Source of the DNA: Prorocentrum cordatum
Taxonomy: Eukaryota > Sar > Dinophyceae > Prorocentrales > Prorocentraceae
Direction of reading: 5' to 3'
Length of the DNA: 64,000 bases
Assembly: GCA_963575745.1 (NCBI GenBank)
Contig: CAUYUJ010012714.1
Location: 281,758-345,757, forward strand
Of this stretch, positions 37,166 through 46,699 are shown piece by piece. The notes beneath the pieces are model-generated. The model did not search any database, had not been told where the DNA came from, and was given only the letters and a program-made list of their open reading frames with translations. Within the stretch, counting starts at the first letter, position 1; each line of letters begins with the position of its first letter. Both the position numbers and the translations under genes were made by a program.

Positions 37166-38275
37166 CTAGGACTCCTCCTCCATCTGCTTGACCTCCGTCC
37201 GCATCTTCCTGGCGTCGCCCAGCAACTGCTCCGCTGCTTCCCTCTTGGTGGGGTCCTCAATCCCGCACGTGATGTCCTGCCACGCTTGCTGCGCCGCCTG
37301 CGACGCGCCAGGCCCCTCCTCCTTGGGAGCGTCCACCTGCTGCGCTGCTGCTGGCACCGCCGAGGGCACAGGGACCGCCGCTGCCACAGGCGCACGGGGA
37401 GGCGCCCACGCTGCGGCGGCGGCGCCTGGCATGCCGCTGAGCTCCGCAAGCACCTTCCCGAGCTTCGCGATCTCGTCCCTCGACAAGCCGCCGATCGCCT
37501 CCTGTATCGACTCCAGGGAGGCTGCTGGTGCTGCTCTCGGCTCGGCGGCTGCTGCCGCCGCCTCAGCCTCCTCGGCCGCCACCCTGGTGCGCTGAGCCGC
37601 CAGCGCCTCGCGTGCCTTGGCCGCCGCCTCGTCGCACTCCTTCCGCAGCAGCACCAACTTGTCCGCGAGGCTGGCCGACTCGTTGATGGCCGCCACCGCC
37701 TTGGCCTTTGCCTGCTCCAGCTGGCCCTCCAACTTCTTGACCTGCAAGACCTTGGCGTCCGCCTGCACCTGGGCCGCCTTGACCGTCTTGTCCTTGGACA
37801 GCTCGGCCCCCAGTCCGCCCTCACGCAGCCTCCGTGCCTGCAGAAGCTGCTCGCGGACCTTCGGGGCCAGGAGCGCGGCGGTGAGGGCGAAGTCGGCCTC
37901 TGCCATGCACACGAAGCCACTGCGCTGCTCCTCGCTGAGCTCCACGGCGCCACCAGCGTCACGGCCGCCACCTTCTCCGCCTCGCCACCACGGGGCACGT
38001 GTGGGAGGCTTGCCGCCGCCTGCCCCACGCCCGCCGCGCCCGCCGCCAGCGCCGCCAGGAGCACCACCACCGCCGCCGCCTGCAGGCCACCCCCGCAGCG
38101 GAGGAAAGGCGCCCAGCTGCCGCGGCGCTGGCCACCCCGCAGCTTGGCACCCCTTGCGACAGCACGCCCTCTCGGCGAAGTTGTAGTAGTCGCACACCGA
38201 GCACTTCCACTTCGCAGGCCACGCCGCGCGGCCGCCTCCCCCACGCCCAGCACCCACGCCGCCGCTCCCCGCCAT
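37166..38275 (-). CDS. LINE 2 ORF1: zinc-finger and coiled-coil protein
   Basis: ATG 38275 (MAGSGGVGAG) is chosen because the zinc finger follows it and it lies about 117 bases after the leader, as in LINE 1; an in-phase open stretch continues to 38521 beyond the element. The zinc finger is WKCSVCDYYNFAERACCRKGC, near residue 25. A Gly-rich linker follows, then long coiled coil (QVKKLEGQLEQAKAKAVAA and LVLLRKECDEAAAKAREAL) and a C-terminal helix ending KQMEEES. The stop context is TCC-TAG, similar to the antizyme +1 frameshift site, and ORF2 continues in +1 as PSKKC. The likely role is nucleic-acid binding. Length is 369 residues. Confidence 0.75.
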   Translation of the reverse strand: MAGSGGVGAGRGGGGRAAWPAKWKCSVCDYYNFAERACCRKGCQAAGWPAPRQLGAFPPLRGWPAGGGGGGAPGGAGGGRGGRGAGGGKPPTRAPWWRGGEGGGRDAGGAVELSEEQRSGFVCMAEADFALTAALLAPKVREQLLQARRLREGGLGAELSKDKTVKAAQVQADAKVLQVKKLEGQLEQAKAKAVAAINESASLADKLVLLRKECDEAAAKAREALAAQRTRVAAEEAEAAAAAAEPRAAPAASLESIQEAIGGLSRDEIAKLGKVLAELSGMPGAAAAAWAPPRAPVAAAVPVPSAVPAAAQQVDAPKEEGPGASQAAQQAWQDITCGIEDPTKREAAEQLLGDARKMRTEVKQMEEES

Positions 38276-38391
38276 GGCGCGCGTGAGTTTGGAAGGAGGC
38301 CGCCCGACTGCCAGAGTGCACACACTCTTGCCTGCGCACGGTAGTGCGATCCAGTGAAGCACGGAGGCTGAAAGCCCCCCGAGCAACCCAT

Positions 38392-38413
38392 CTTGAGCCA
38401 AAATGGCTACGGA
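38392..38413 (-). other. Exact dinoflagellate spliced-leader sequence (DinoSL)
   Basis: All 22 positions agree with the published leader (first base T, then CCGTAGCC, ATTTTGGC, TCAAG). In mRNA it is added by trans-splicing; here it is genomic and sits at the LINE 2 5' end, directly before ATG 38391. Confidence 0.95.
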
Positions 38414-38442
38414 GGAGGAGGAGGAGGAGGAGGAGGAGGAGT
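38411..38442 (+). repeat. (GGA)n microsatellite at LINE 2 5' side
   Basis: About ten GGA triplets directly adjoin the leader. The tract matches that at 29918-29962. Confidence 0.9.
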
Positions 38443-40130
38443 GGGTCTGGGTTGTGATGAGATTTGGCCCCTCGGAGCGGGGACCCGCCCTGTGTGACGC
38501 CCCGGTCCTAGACCGCCTCATGCCTTCATCCCATTCGTACCCGCCTCCTGCTTCTCCTCTTCATTCGATGGATCCGAGAAGCGAGCACTGACAGCACTGC
38601 ACCGCAACTGGATTGCGCAGCATGGGGCTTTTCTGCGCGCATCCTTTTTTAGGACATGCCCAACTCTCCTCATCCTTCTTCTCCTCTTTCTCCATCATCC
38701 CTCCTCCTTCTCCTCTTTCTCCTCCCCTCCCACCTTGTCTTCCTTCTCTGTTGCCACGCCCAGCAATCTCGATCCTCCTCCTCCTCCTCCTCATGCCCCT
38801 CATCCTATTCATCGTCCTCATCTTCCTCCCCGTGCATATTCCCTTCGCTCTTCATCCCTCCTTCCGACCTCCTCTCCCACTTTTCCTCGTCTTCCTTCCC
38901 TCCTCCTCTTCCTCCCTCAGCTCCCCCTCCTCCCTCCCCATTCCGCCCCCTCCCCTCTTCTCATTATTGTCCTCCGCCCCACTCCCTCCTCCCCCCTTCG
39001 TTTCACCTCCCACGCTTGACGCTCTGGCACAGGGCTACAACGCTCGCGCACTCGGGAGAAGTCGAGGAGTTCTGCTGCTGACCTCGTCCCTCTTCTACTG
39101 GGGAAACCAAAAGGCACCAATATTCGCTACTCCCCAGACCTTTCCCGGGGTTCGTTCTGACCAGGACTTCAAGGCGAATCCAGCGGTGGCGATGAGGGCC
39201 CCCCAGGAGGTCCAAGAAGGCGAAATCGATGGAAGGGTACACGTCGTTCATTTCTAATCGTGCTTATTTCTAATTGTGCTCGTTGCTAATTATTCCTGGC
39301 TCCCTAGTGGCCAGGAAGAGGCCCAGGATAGAACACTTAGAAATGACATGATCTTGGCCCCCTAACAAATCAACGAACCTTGGATTACTTTGGAATGAAC
39401 AGTGTGTAGAGGTGTGGGTACCTTTTCCTCCTCTGGTTCGTCTCCTCCCCTGCCCTCCGTCCGCGAATGCACACCCCGCCCCTCCGAGAGGTGCCAGCGG
39501 ACCCGCGTCGAGCCTGCCGTCCCTGAGCCGCTGCCAGTCGTCGCCGTTGCAGGGCAGCGGCTCGCGCGGGGCGCGCGCGCGCGCGCTGCCAGTCGTCGTC
39601 GCCGCCGTCGGCGTCATCGTCGTCGCCGCCGTCGACGTGGCCACCCTCGCGTCTTCATCGCCGCCGTCGTCGTCGTCCTCGTCGTCGCCGTCCTTGCCCT
39701 CGTCGTCGGCGTCCCCGCCGCCGTTGCGGCCCTTCCCTCGCTCCGCTGTCCCACCCGCCACTCCTCTCTTGGGCACACGCTAGTATGAACTACGGATCCG
39801 TGGATCTGGCGCGTGGGAGCTGGACGCGCGGGTCGGAGGACGTACCCCCCGACACATATTGCCAGCGCCTCCAGATTTGGCGAAGGGAGCGCATCGATGT
39901 TGCATAGAAATGGGGCCCGTCGATAATCCACGGACATTCATCCAGGCTTGCGCTTTCTCGATCCCGACCCTCCTCTCGCGCCTCCCTCCCACCTAATCGC
40001 ACCACCAAGCGTTTACACTGGCCAAGCCGAGCCTGTCGCTTGAGACTTCCTTGCAACTTGCCGTCATGAATCACTCGTTTCCAGCGCGGGCCCGTGACAG
40101 TGAGTTCTTGCGCTCTAGGAGTGTCAGCGA
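38443..40130. other. Pyrimidine-rich and simple-sequence DNA, no gene recognised
   Basis: 38650-39000 is CT-rich with repeated CCTCCT. 39590-39720 is rich in CGTCGTCGCC. Open frames are low in complexity. One dispersed repeat copy is listed separately. Confidence 0.5.
39115..39230 (+). repeat. Dispersed ~100-bp repeat, copy A
   Basis: Shared landmarks with 57583-57690 in the same orientation and order: GCTACTCCCC, GACCT-TCCC, CGTTCTGACCAG, GGCGAATCCAGCGGTGGCGA and GAGGGCC-CCCAGGAGG. Confidence 0.75.
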
Positions 40131-40139
40131 TGTGGCTCA

Positions 40140-40470
40140 AACTATGTGGTGAAACCTGTTCGCGCTTCAAGCAATGTGGTGCAAAATGTGTGTGTGGTGC
40201 AGGCTATGTTGTGCAAGTATTGATGTGAACGCACTGAGGTGCAACATATCGGTGGTGTGAGTCGCTTATGGGTTGAACGCTGCCTGGTGCAGGCTTTGTG
40301 GTGCAAGCCCCGCAAACTGGTGCAAGCTACGCGGAGCGAGCAATGCGATGCCAGGATCGCCAGGCAGCCAGGAGGCGCCCATGGCCGCCCACCAGGCGAA
40401 ACCTCGGCAGACCCAGCCAGCGCACGAGGGGGCCCACGAGGCGCCCAAAGGCGGCCCTCAGGCGGACCTT
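40140..40470. repeat. TGTGGTGCAAGC repeats joined to CCAAGAGG-type and GGCGAAACCTCG units
   Basis: GTGGTGCAAGC-like units recur eight or more times to about 40330. The following GGCGAAACCTCGGCAGACCC and CCAGCGCACGAGG match the minisatellite at 42780-43080, so the two loci share a composite repeat. Confidence 0.6.
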
Positions 40471-40612
40471 CAACACAACAACCATCACACGAAGCGCCTG
40501 CCCCGTGCCTCGGCGTAGCCGTGGAACTACTCACGGATAACAGGTCTGGCCCCCATGTGCCAGCGCGCTCTTTTGGGGAAAGGAGAGAATCCTTGTAATA
40601 GTGGGCGGGCAG

Positions 40613-41100
40613 TTTCCAGAATGCGGCTCCCACTTTGGCGCTGCGCAGATTCGCTGTGCAACCTTGCAACAGTCAGGATGGGGGGTTGGCGGTGTTTACC
40701 ATGTGGCTGTCCCCTTAACGCCGCGCACATTTGTTTCAACGGTCTGCAGCAACTACACGGATGCAGGGCGGCGCGTGTTCAAAATGCGGGCCTCGCCTGA
40801 GCGCATCTCACGCTCTTCTTACAACTTAGCAGCCAATACGAAGATGGAGGGGAGGCTTTTAACATGAGGCTCTCGTTTCTGCGACGCGAGCACTCAGCTC
40901 ACAATACTGCAGCAATTGCAGGGGCTGAGGGCGGCAGGTTTTCAAAATGCAGCGATCGCCTGGGACTTCGCAACTTTCAAAACTAAAAGCTTGACGCACA
41001 TGTAACAGCTGCACGGACGCATGACATCTCCATTGTGGATCACATTGAGCTCTCACAACGAGGGGCGGTTCCTTTTCAAAACGGGGCTCCCTGGACACGC
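40613..41100. repeat. Degenerate tandem array, unit about 82 bp
   Basis: A TTTCAAAATGCGGCTC-like start recurs at about 40613, 40695, 40778, 40858, 40940 and 41074. Spacing is 80-83 bases, then 134. Confidence 0.65.
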
Positions 41101-41199
41101 CGCCGTTTCGGATCCGACCCTTCGCATTACTTATTCCTCGCTGGAAACATGAATCAAACCATTCCTTTCACCACTGGGCTCTCGCCATAACGGCCAGCT

Positions 41200-42580
41200 C
41201 AAAGTCTGCTCCCCTTTCACTGGGGTGCGCTTCTCGCGTGTAAGGACTGATGGGGAGGGGGGCCTGACATGAGTTGGTGTATTGCATCATCGTTGATGCA
41301 GCCTGGTTTTTGCTGGTCCCTCCTCCTCCTCCTCCTCCGAGAGGAGGGGGGATGCGGAGAAGGATGCGGATGGGGAGAGGCCCGGAGCACCCCCCCCCTC
41401 TCGTCGGCTTGTGTGTTGCCTGCGCTCACGTCCGCCCCTGGCTCTCGCAGGGGCCCGGACGCCATCCTGATGCCGACCGCCTGCGGCAGACACGCGCCCA
41501 CGGATGCCCCACCCGCGGGCCACCGGCGGCCGCGCGGCGGGGCGGGGCAAGGCGCACGGCAGAGCGGCGCGCGAAGCAGCACGGGCGCGGCGCATCCGAG
41601 GGGCAGGTGCAGCCCAGGGGGGCCTCGAGGAGCCCGGGACGGGGAGCAGGGGCCCCTCGAGGCTCGACGCTCGAGCCTTTTCGAGGACGAGCCCTCGAGT
41701 CTCGAGCCTCGAAGACGGTGATCCCCACGGCGGGTGCCGCGCCGGCATGCTGGGCGGAGCGTGCCTGGAGATGAAATCTGGAGACCGGCGTGTTGCCCCC
41801 GAAGTGGGCGCGAATGAATGGGGATGCGAGACAGGGGGGGGGAGGGAGAAAGGTGCCATTCTCGGGCCCTGAAGGCCCCCTTTGGGGCCCGAGAGGGCCC
41901 CTTTTCTGCAGCCCTCGCTGCCCTCCCATGCATCATTCCCGAATCTCTATCGCCGCGGAACCGAGCCTGGAACCCCGACGACCGAGACAATCGTGGGCTT
42001 TTCAACTTTACATTTTGTCGCAACGCGCCCGAACACATCTGCCGATGCATGCCGATCCCTCCCATCCCCCCTCGTCTTCCCGCTCTGGTGTCTTTTTCCC
42101 TGCCTCCCGCCAGGTTGCCACAGAACACCCTTGACTGCCCTTGCGTCCGTCTAGATGCTTGGCTCTTGCTTGCTTGCTTGCCGTTTTCTCCTGGTCTCGG
42201 GCCCCAGGGCTGTCGCATATCAATCAGGCTCGAGAACTGCAGCAAACATCGGTGTCTTGGTTTTCACGATCTTATATTTCTTCACGACGTCAGACATCAG
42301 GGAAGGGGGGGTGAGAAGGAGGCGGAGCATGGCCAGGAGGAGAAGGAGGAGAAGGAGGAGGAGAAGGAAGAGGATGAGGAAGTGAGAAGGAGGCGTGGCA
42401 GGAGGATTAATCATTGGGAGAATGATGATTAGGATGATGCAGAGAAGCGAAGGGCTGGCAACCTAGGGGAGCCAAGATATAGGCAGGAGGGGAAGGATGG
42501 AGAGGACAGGCGACGGGCAAATGTGGTGTGCATAAGTAGAGATGTAGCCCAAGAGACGTCTAAGATGGAGTTCAAGATGC
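41200..42580. other. No gene recognised
   Basis: 41650-41720 has clustered CTCGAG/TCGAGCCT palindromes. 42330-42400 is a GGA/GAAG tract. Open frames on both strands lack motifs. Confidence 0.45.
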
Positions 42581-42754
42581 GGACATCATAGGTCCACTGC
42601 ATCCATCGTCAGTAGCAGGGCTAGCCTATGAGATTCTGCACATGCCAGCAAGCGTGGGTCACAAACAGTATGCGCTTGCATCGTGAATGTGTAAGCTCTG
42701 TGGCCCACGTTGTGGCGTAAGCTGTGTGGTGCAGTGAACGTGGTGCAAGCTAGA

Positions 42755-43130
42755 GGCGGCAACGAAGCAGCAACGAGCGGCAACGTGGCGAAACCTCGCC
42801 AGAGCCACCAAACGCGAAAGGCGGCAACGAGGAGGCAACGGGCGGCGACGTGGCAAAATCTCGCTGGAACCACCCAGCACACGAGGCAGCAACGAGGCGG
42901 CAATGTGGCGAAACCTCGCCGGACCCACCCAGCGCACGAGGCGGCAGCAAGGCAGCAACGAAGCGGCAAGGGGCGGCAACGTGGCAAAACCTCGCTGGAC
43001 CCATCCAGCACACGGGGTGGTAACGAGGCGGCAACGGGGAGGCAACGGCGGGCAACGCGGCGAAACCTCGCTAGACCTGCCCACCGCACAAGGCGGCAAC
43101 GAGGCGGCAACGGGCGGCAACGTGGCGAGT
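42755..43130 (+). repeat. Minisatellite: GGCAACG units with GGCGAAACCTCGC cores
   Basis: AAACCTCGC cores begin at about 42791, 42856 (as AAATCTCGC), 42911, 42987 and 43063. The spacing varies by multiples of short GGCAACGAGGC blocks. The preceding GTGGTGCAAGC links it to 40140-40470. Confidence 0.75.
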
Positions 43131-44372
43131 TTGCACAGGGTGATTCTGTGGTGGGTAACTCTGATACACCTGCGACGGGTCCAGGCGACCAGTGCATCGA
43201 CGATGCGCCAACCAGGTGGGTGACTTAGAGCTCGCGAGCCGAAGCGAGACCCGGCACGACTTGGCGCGTGAGGCCCGCGGTAGCCCCAGCATCGCTGCCG
43301 CTTGCCGCCCCGCGCCGAGCAACCCCACCAGCGACCATAGAGAGCGGAGGGCGGCCGGGGGCGTACCTCCGACGAAGCGAAGTGGCGCCGCCAGGCCCCG
43401 CCCTCCCCCTTCGGCTGCCCATGGAAGCGTGGAGTTGCCGACGCAGCGCCCGAAGCGAGCAATCTGGGGGTGCCGAGGGAAGCGCGTCAGCCCCAGAGGC
43501 CTGCGAGCTCTCCCCCACATAACCGAGCTGGAGCCGCGGCGAGGGCGTGAAGTGACGCGAGATGTACAGCCAGTGGAGGCCGCCAGGCTTGTCCCTCGGC
43601 TTCGGCTCTGGGCTGGTGTGACGGTCCACACTCTGGCGAGGCTAGTTTAATCTTCCTCCACCTCCCTCCTCCTTCTCGACCACCCCCACCTCCTCTGAGA
43701 TCCGATGTCGCGAGCAAAATTGCAACACCGCGGAGATTCACCGCCAGTGCAACTGCCTGCGGTGCCCCTCGAGCCAGATCCGTCTGCGACGGCCAGGGGG
43801 GGAGCCCGAGACCTGGCGGAAGAGCGGCGGGAGCGAAACTACTGCGACGCCCAGATCTTGGAGGGGGGGGGGGGGGCGCTCCAGACAGATCGAGCTCCAG
43901 CCAGTCTTCTCCCAGCGCGCGCTGGCGCCCCTGAAGTGGGGGGCCGCCTCGACCCCGCTTCGCAATGACGGCCACTAGCAAGGGATGCGTCGACCCCTAT
44001 CCCAGGCGTCGTGGGATTTCGAACGGACCAAACATTTGGGGCCCAACCCTGGGATGTACAATGGGGGGGCGTGAATCCTCGATAGGGGTGCGTCCGAATA
44101 GCCCTCCTGGGATGTATCCCAAGGATTCCAATTTTCCCTGAGCGGCCAAACGTTTCTGGCGGAACTCGGGGCTACGCTACGCTACTCCCGATCGGCCCGG
44201 GGGCGGGCCCATCTAGAACTCGAGGAAAAACTTGGCCCCTGCCACCGGCACCCGGGCAAACGTGCGATCGCCTTGCGTGGATTGCTTCGCGGGCAGGCAG
44301 GGGCGGGGAGCGAAAGAGGGCGGGGGCAAGGGGGCGGAAGGGAAGGAAGCCGTCAAATTTTGTTCGCGAGGG

Positions 44373-44604
44373 GAAGAGGAGGAGGAGGAGGAGGAGGAGG
44401 AGGAGGAGGAGGACGAGGAGGAGGAGGAGGAGGAGGAAGGAGGAGGAGGAGGAGGAGGAGGAGGAGGGAGAAGGAGAGGGGAAGGAGGGGGGTGGGGGAG
44501 GAGGAGGAGGAGGAGGAGGAGGAGGAGGAGGAGGAGGAGGAGGAGGAGGAGGAGGAGGAGGAGGAGGAGGAGGAGGAGGAGGAGGAGGAGGAGGAGGAGG
44601 AGGA
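44373..44604 (+). repeat. (GGA)n microsatellite
   Basis: About 75 triplets with few interruptions. It lies immediately downstream (minus sense) of the kinase exon donor at 44616, so it would be the start of an intron. Confidence 0.9.
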
Positions 44605-44616
44605 CCCCCGTTCCAC

Positions 44617-44790
44617 GTTCCTCCAGAAGCCGCCTCCTCCACGCCAGCCGTTCTTCTGTCCGAGGCGGGGGGGCCTTCGGGTTGGTGGCCAGCTCGTAGC
44701 ACACCACCCCGAGGGAGAAGACGTCCGCACGGGGCAGGTCCGTAAGGTTGCCGCGCAACACCTGCGGGCACTCGCTGGGTGCCGTGCAGG
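44617..44790 (-). CDS. Protein kinase exon, Wee1-like C-lobe
   Basis: The minus strand reads CPQVLRGNLTDLPRADVFSLG, then VVCYELATNPKAPPPRTEERLAWRRRLLEE. The ADVFSLG...YELA pattern is kinase subdomain IX, preceded by a CPQ in the place of APE. The order LP-x-ADVFSLG, then a PR and a W-x-x-R helix, is closest to Wee1/Myt1 kinases. A GT donor follows at 44616-44615 (GGAAC before GTGGAA). The acceptor is uncertain: a CCCGCAG lies before GTGTTGCGC, but residues upstream also look coded. This is one exon of a spliced gene whose previous exon may be at 54030-54149. The gene symbol is left empty since the family assignment rests on about 55 residues. Confidence 0.55.
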
Positions 44791-44909
44791 CTTCCGTGTC
44801 GGCAGCCCCTCCATCGCTGCCTTTGTCTCTGGACCCCCCCCCCTCTCTGCCTGTCTGCTGCCCTCCCCGCTCTCCTCCCCTCCCAGGCCCTTCCCTCCCC
44901 TCCCGTCTC

Positions 44910-44911
44910 CC

Positions 44912-44947
<36 letters not shown>

Positions 44948-45015
44948 CCTCCTGCTCCTCCTCCTCCGCCGCCTACTCCTCCTCTTCCTCCTCCTCATCC
45001 TCCTCCTCCTCTCCA
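44910..45015 (+). repeat. (CTCCTG)n and (CCT)n microsatellite
   Basis: Six or more CTGCTC/CTCCTG hexamers followed by CCT triplets. Confidence 0.85.
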
Positions 45016-45127
45016 CAGAGAGAGGCCGCAGCACTGACAGTGACTCATTCCTGGGAGGATGAAGCCTCCGAGCCTGAGTGAGGCTTGTGTTTTGGGCTGT
45101 CCTTGAGACCACACGCGACGACATGTT

Positions 45128-45168
45128 CCTCCTCCTCCTCCTCCTCCTCCTCCTCCTCCTCCTCAGCG
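45128..45168 (+). repeat. (CCT)n microsatellite
   Basis: Thirteen CCT triplets. Pyrimidine-rich sequence continues, with a second cluster at 45750-45945. Confidence 0.9.
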
Positions 45169-45369
45169 TCCTGCTCCCCCCCTAAAGCCCGCGTCTCCCC
45201 TCCAATGGCCGTCTGTCTTCTCCCCTCTCCTCTCCTCTCTCCCATCTCCTCCCCTCCCCTTCCCCTCGCACCCCCCCTCCTTGCTCTCCTCTTCCTCTCG
45301 TCCGTGCCCCCGCCCCCACCCATTGCCCCCCCGCGGTGGTCCCCGCTGGTATGCGATTCCACGCCTTGC

Positions 45370-45545
45370 TCTGCAATGCTGCGAGATGCAACGCTGGGCT
45401 ACGCAGTGCCATGCCACGCAATGGAATCCCGCGCAATACGTAGGATATACATCACTTATCGCTATGCGGTGCCATGCCTTGGGCTACCCTGCTGTGACAT
45501 GCCATGCTGGACTACGCCATGCTATACCATGCTGTGCATCGAATA
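45370..45545 (+). repeat. CCATGCTRTGCNACGC degenerate repeats
   Basis: GCCATGC, GCAATGC and CTACGC units alternate every 10-15 bases. No coding signal. Confidence 0.5.
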
Positions 45546-46059
45546 CCCTGTGGGAAGCTGTGCCCTCTTCGACATCGGACTGTGCCAACAAGGAGGGGCT
45601 CGACGGGAGGGAGGGGTCGGACGTCAGCCGTCAGCCTCCCACGGCATGAACACCTCGCCGCTGAAACTCTTCGACCTCCTGGTCGTTGTCGTGGTCCCGA
45701 TCTTGCTTGTTCGTTTTATCCCCCCCTCCCGCCCCCGCCTCCCCTCTCCCTCCTCCTCCTCCACCTCCTTCTCCTCCTTCTCCTCCTCCTCTTCATTCTC
45801 GCCAGTATTCTTCGCGACCCGTTCCCATCCTGCTCGTCCCCCCTCGTCGTCCTCCTGTTTCTACCTTTACCTGTACCCCGCCTCCCGTCTCCTCCTCCTC
45901 CTCCTCATCCTCATCTTCCTCCTCCTCCCCCTCTTCCCTCGGCTGTCGCCTCCTATAGAGAGGTTCCAGCTCCAGACTCCCTCAATATTCGGGCATGTAG
46001 AGCCGAAACGAGACGACAACTACAGAGTCCCGATGCCGCCTCCGTCCAGTTCGGACACA

Positions 46060-46680
46060 TGAGGTGGGCTCCCTGCAGGGAGGGAGCTCCCGCTCAAAAC
46101 TTCCTCACAATCCACTCTCAAGCGAGGCTCCCGCTCGAGCCAGTCCCCAGATTCAGATCTCAAGGTCCCCAAAAGATCGGACTAAGAGGTTTTAGAACCC
46201 ATCCCCATATCAAAACAATGAAATGGAGGTTCTACAGGAACGGTGCTCCCGCTAGAGACTTCCCCACAAGTCGTTCACACGCGAGGCTGTTCCTCCAGAT
46301 TTCCTCCAGATTCAATCCCAAGGAGTCCCAACGCGAAGACATCTGCTAATTTCAGACTCCCCCCTTCTGATAAGAACCGCGAAATGGCCCCATTAGGGGC
46401 GCGCTCCTGCTCGAAATCCCCTCGCAATTCACTCACAGGCGTGGCGCCCGATGGAGACTTCATCCAGACTCAGACCCTGGGAACCCACGCATGACGACAA
46501 GTACAGGTTTAACGGGGCCCTGTAGGGATAAGGTCCCCGATGGAGATTCCCTAGCAAGGTGGTCAAACCCAATACCCCGTCTCGCGCATGTTAGGATCCC
46601 GCTACCGCTCTCGGGTTAAGAACAGGACATGAGGACCCTATGGGGAGGGGCTTCCGCTCGAGACATCTTCGCTAGTCGCT
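46060..46680 (+). repeat. Degenerate tandem array, unit about 159 bp
   Basis: A GCTCCCGCTCGAGACTTCC-like block begins at about 46086, 46244, 46403, 46532 and 46650. The first two intervals are 158 and 159, the last two 129 and 118. A GAAATGG-GGTTCTA block precedes each. Confidence 0.6.
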
Positions 46681-46699
46681 CAAAAATCTGTCTCACGCT

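Larger units (their letters stand above)
29963..38413 (-). mobile_element. LINE 2: long non-LTR retrotransposon starting with an intact spliced leader
   Basis: The 5' end is an exact DinoSL (38392-38413). ORF1 and ORF2 follow as in LINE 1, with endonuclease, RT, zinc finger, RNase H and a long repetitive C-terminal extension. Both ends abut (GGA)n (29918-29962 and 38411-38442), so the target duplication, if present, is hidden in the microsatellite. No A-tail was seen, so the left boundary is approximate. The intact leader suggests a recent insertion, although ORF2 has a frameshift near 33310. Confidence 0.85.

Noticed and set aside
29857-38407. Shared AAAATGGC at both sides of LINE 2 as an 8-bp TSD
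   Set aside because: The right copy lies inside the spliced leader, which is part of the element, so it cannot be a target duplication.
42755-43130. CRISPR-like regular spacing of a repeated core
   Set aside because: Spacing is irregular, the spacers are themselves repeats, and the host is a eukaryote.
44172-45124. 300-codon minus-strand frame reading through the kinase motif
   Set aside because: Only the 44617-44790 part is protein-like; the rest translates (TCC)n and flanking repeat, so it is treated as exon plus intron.
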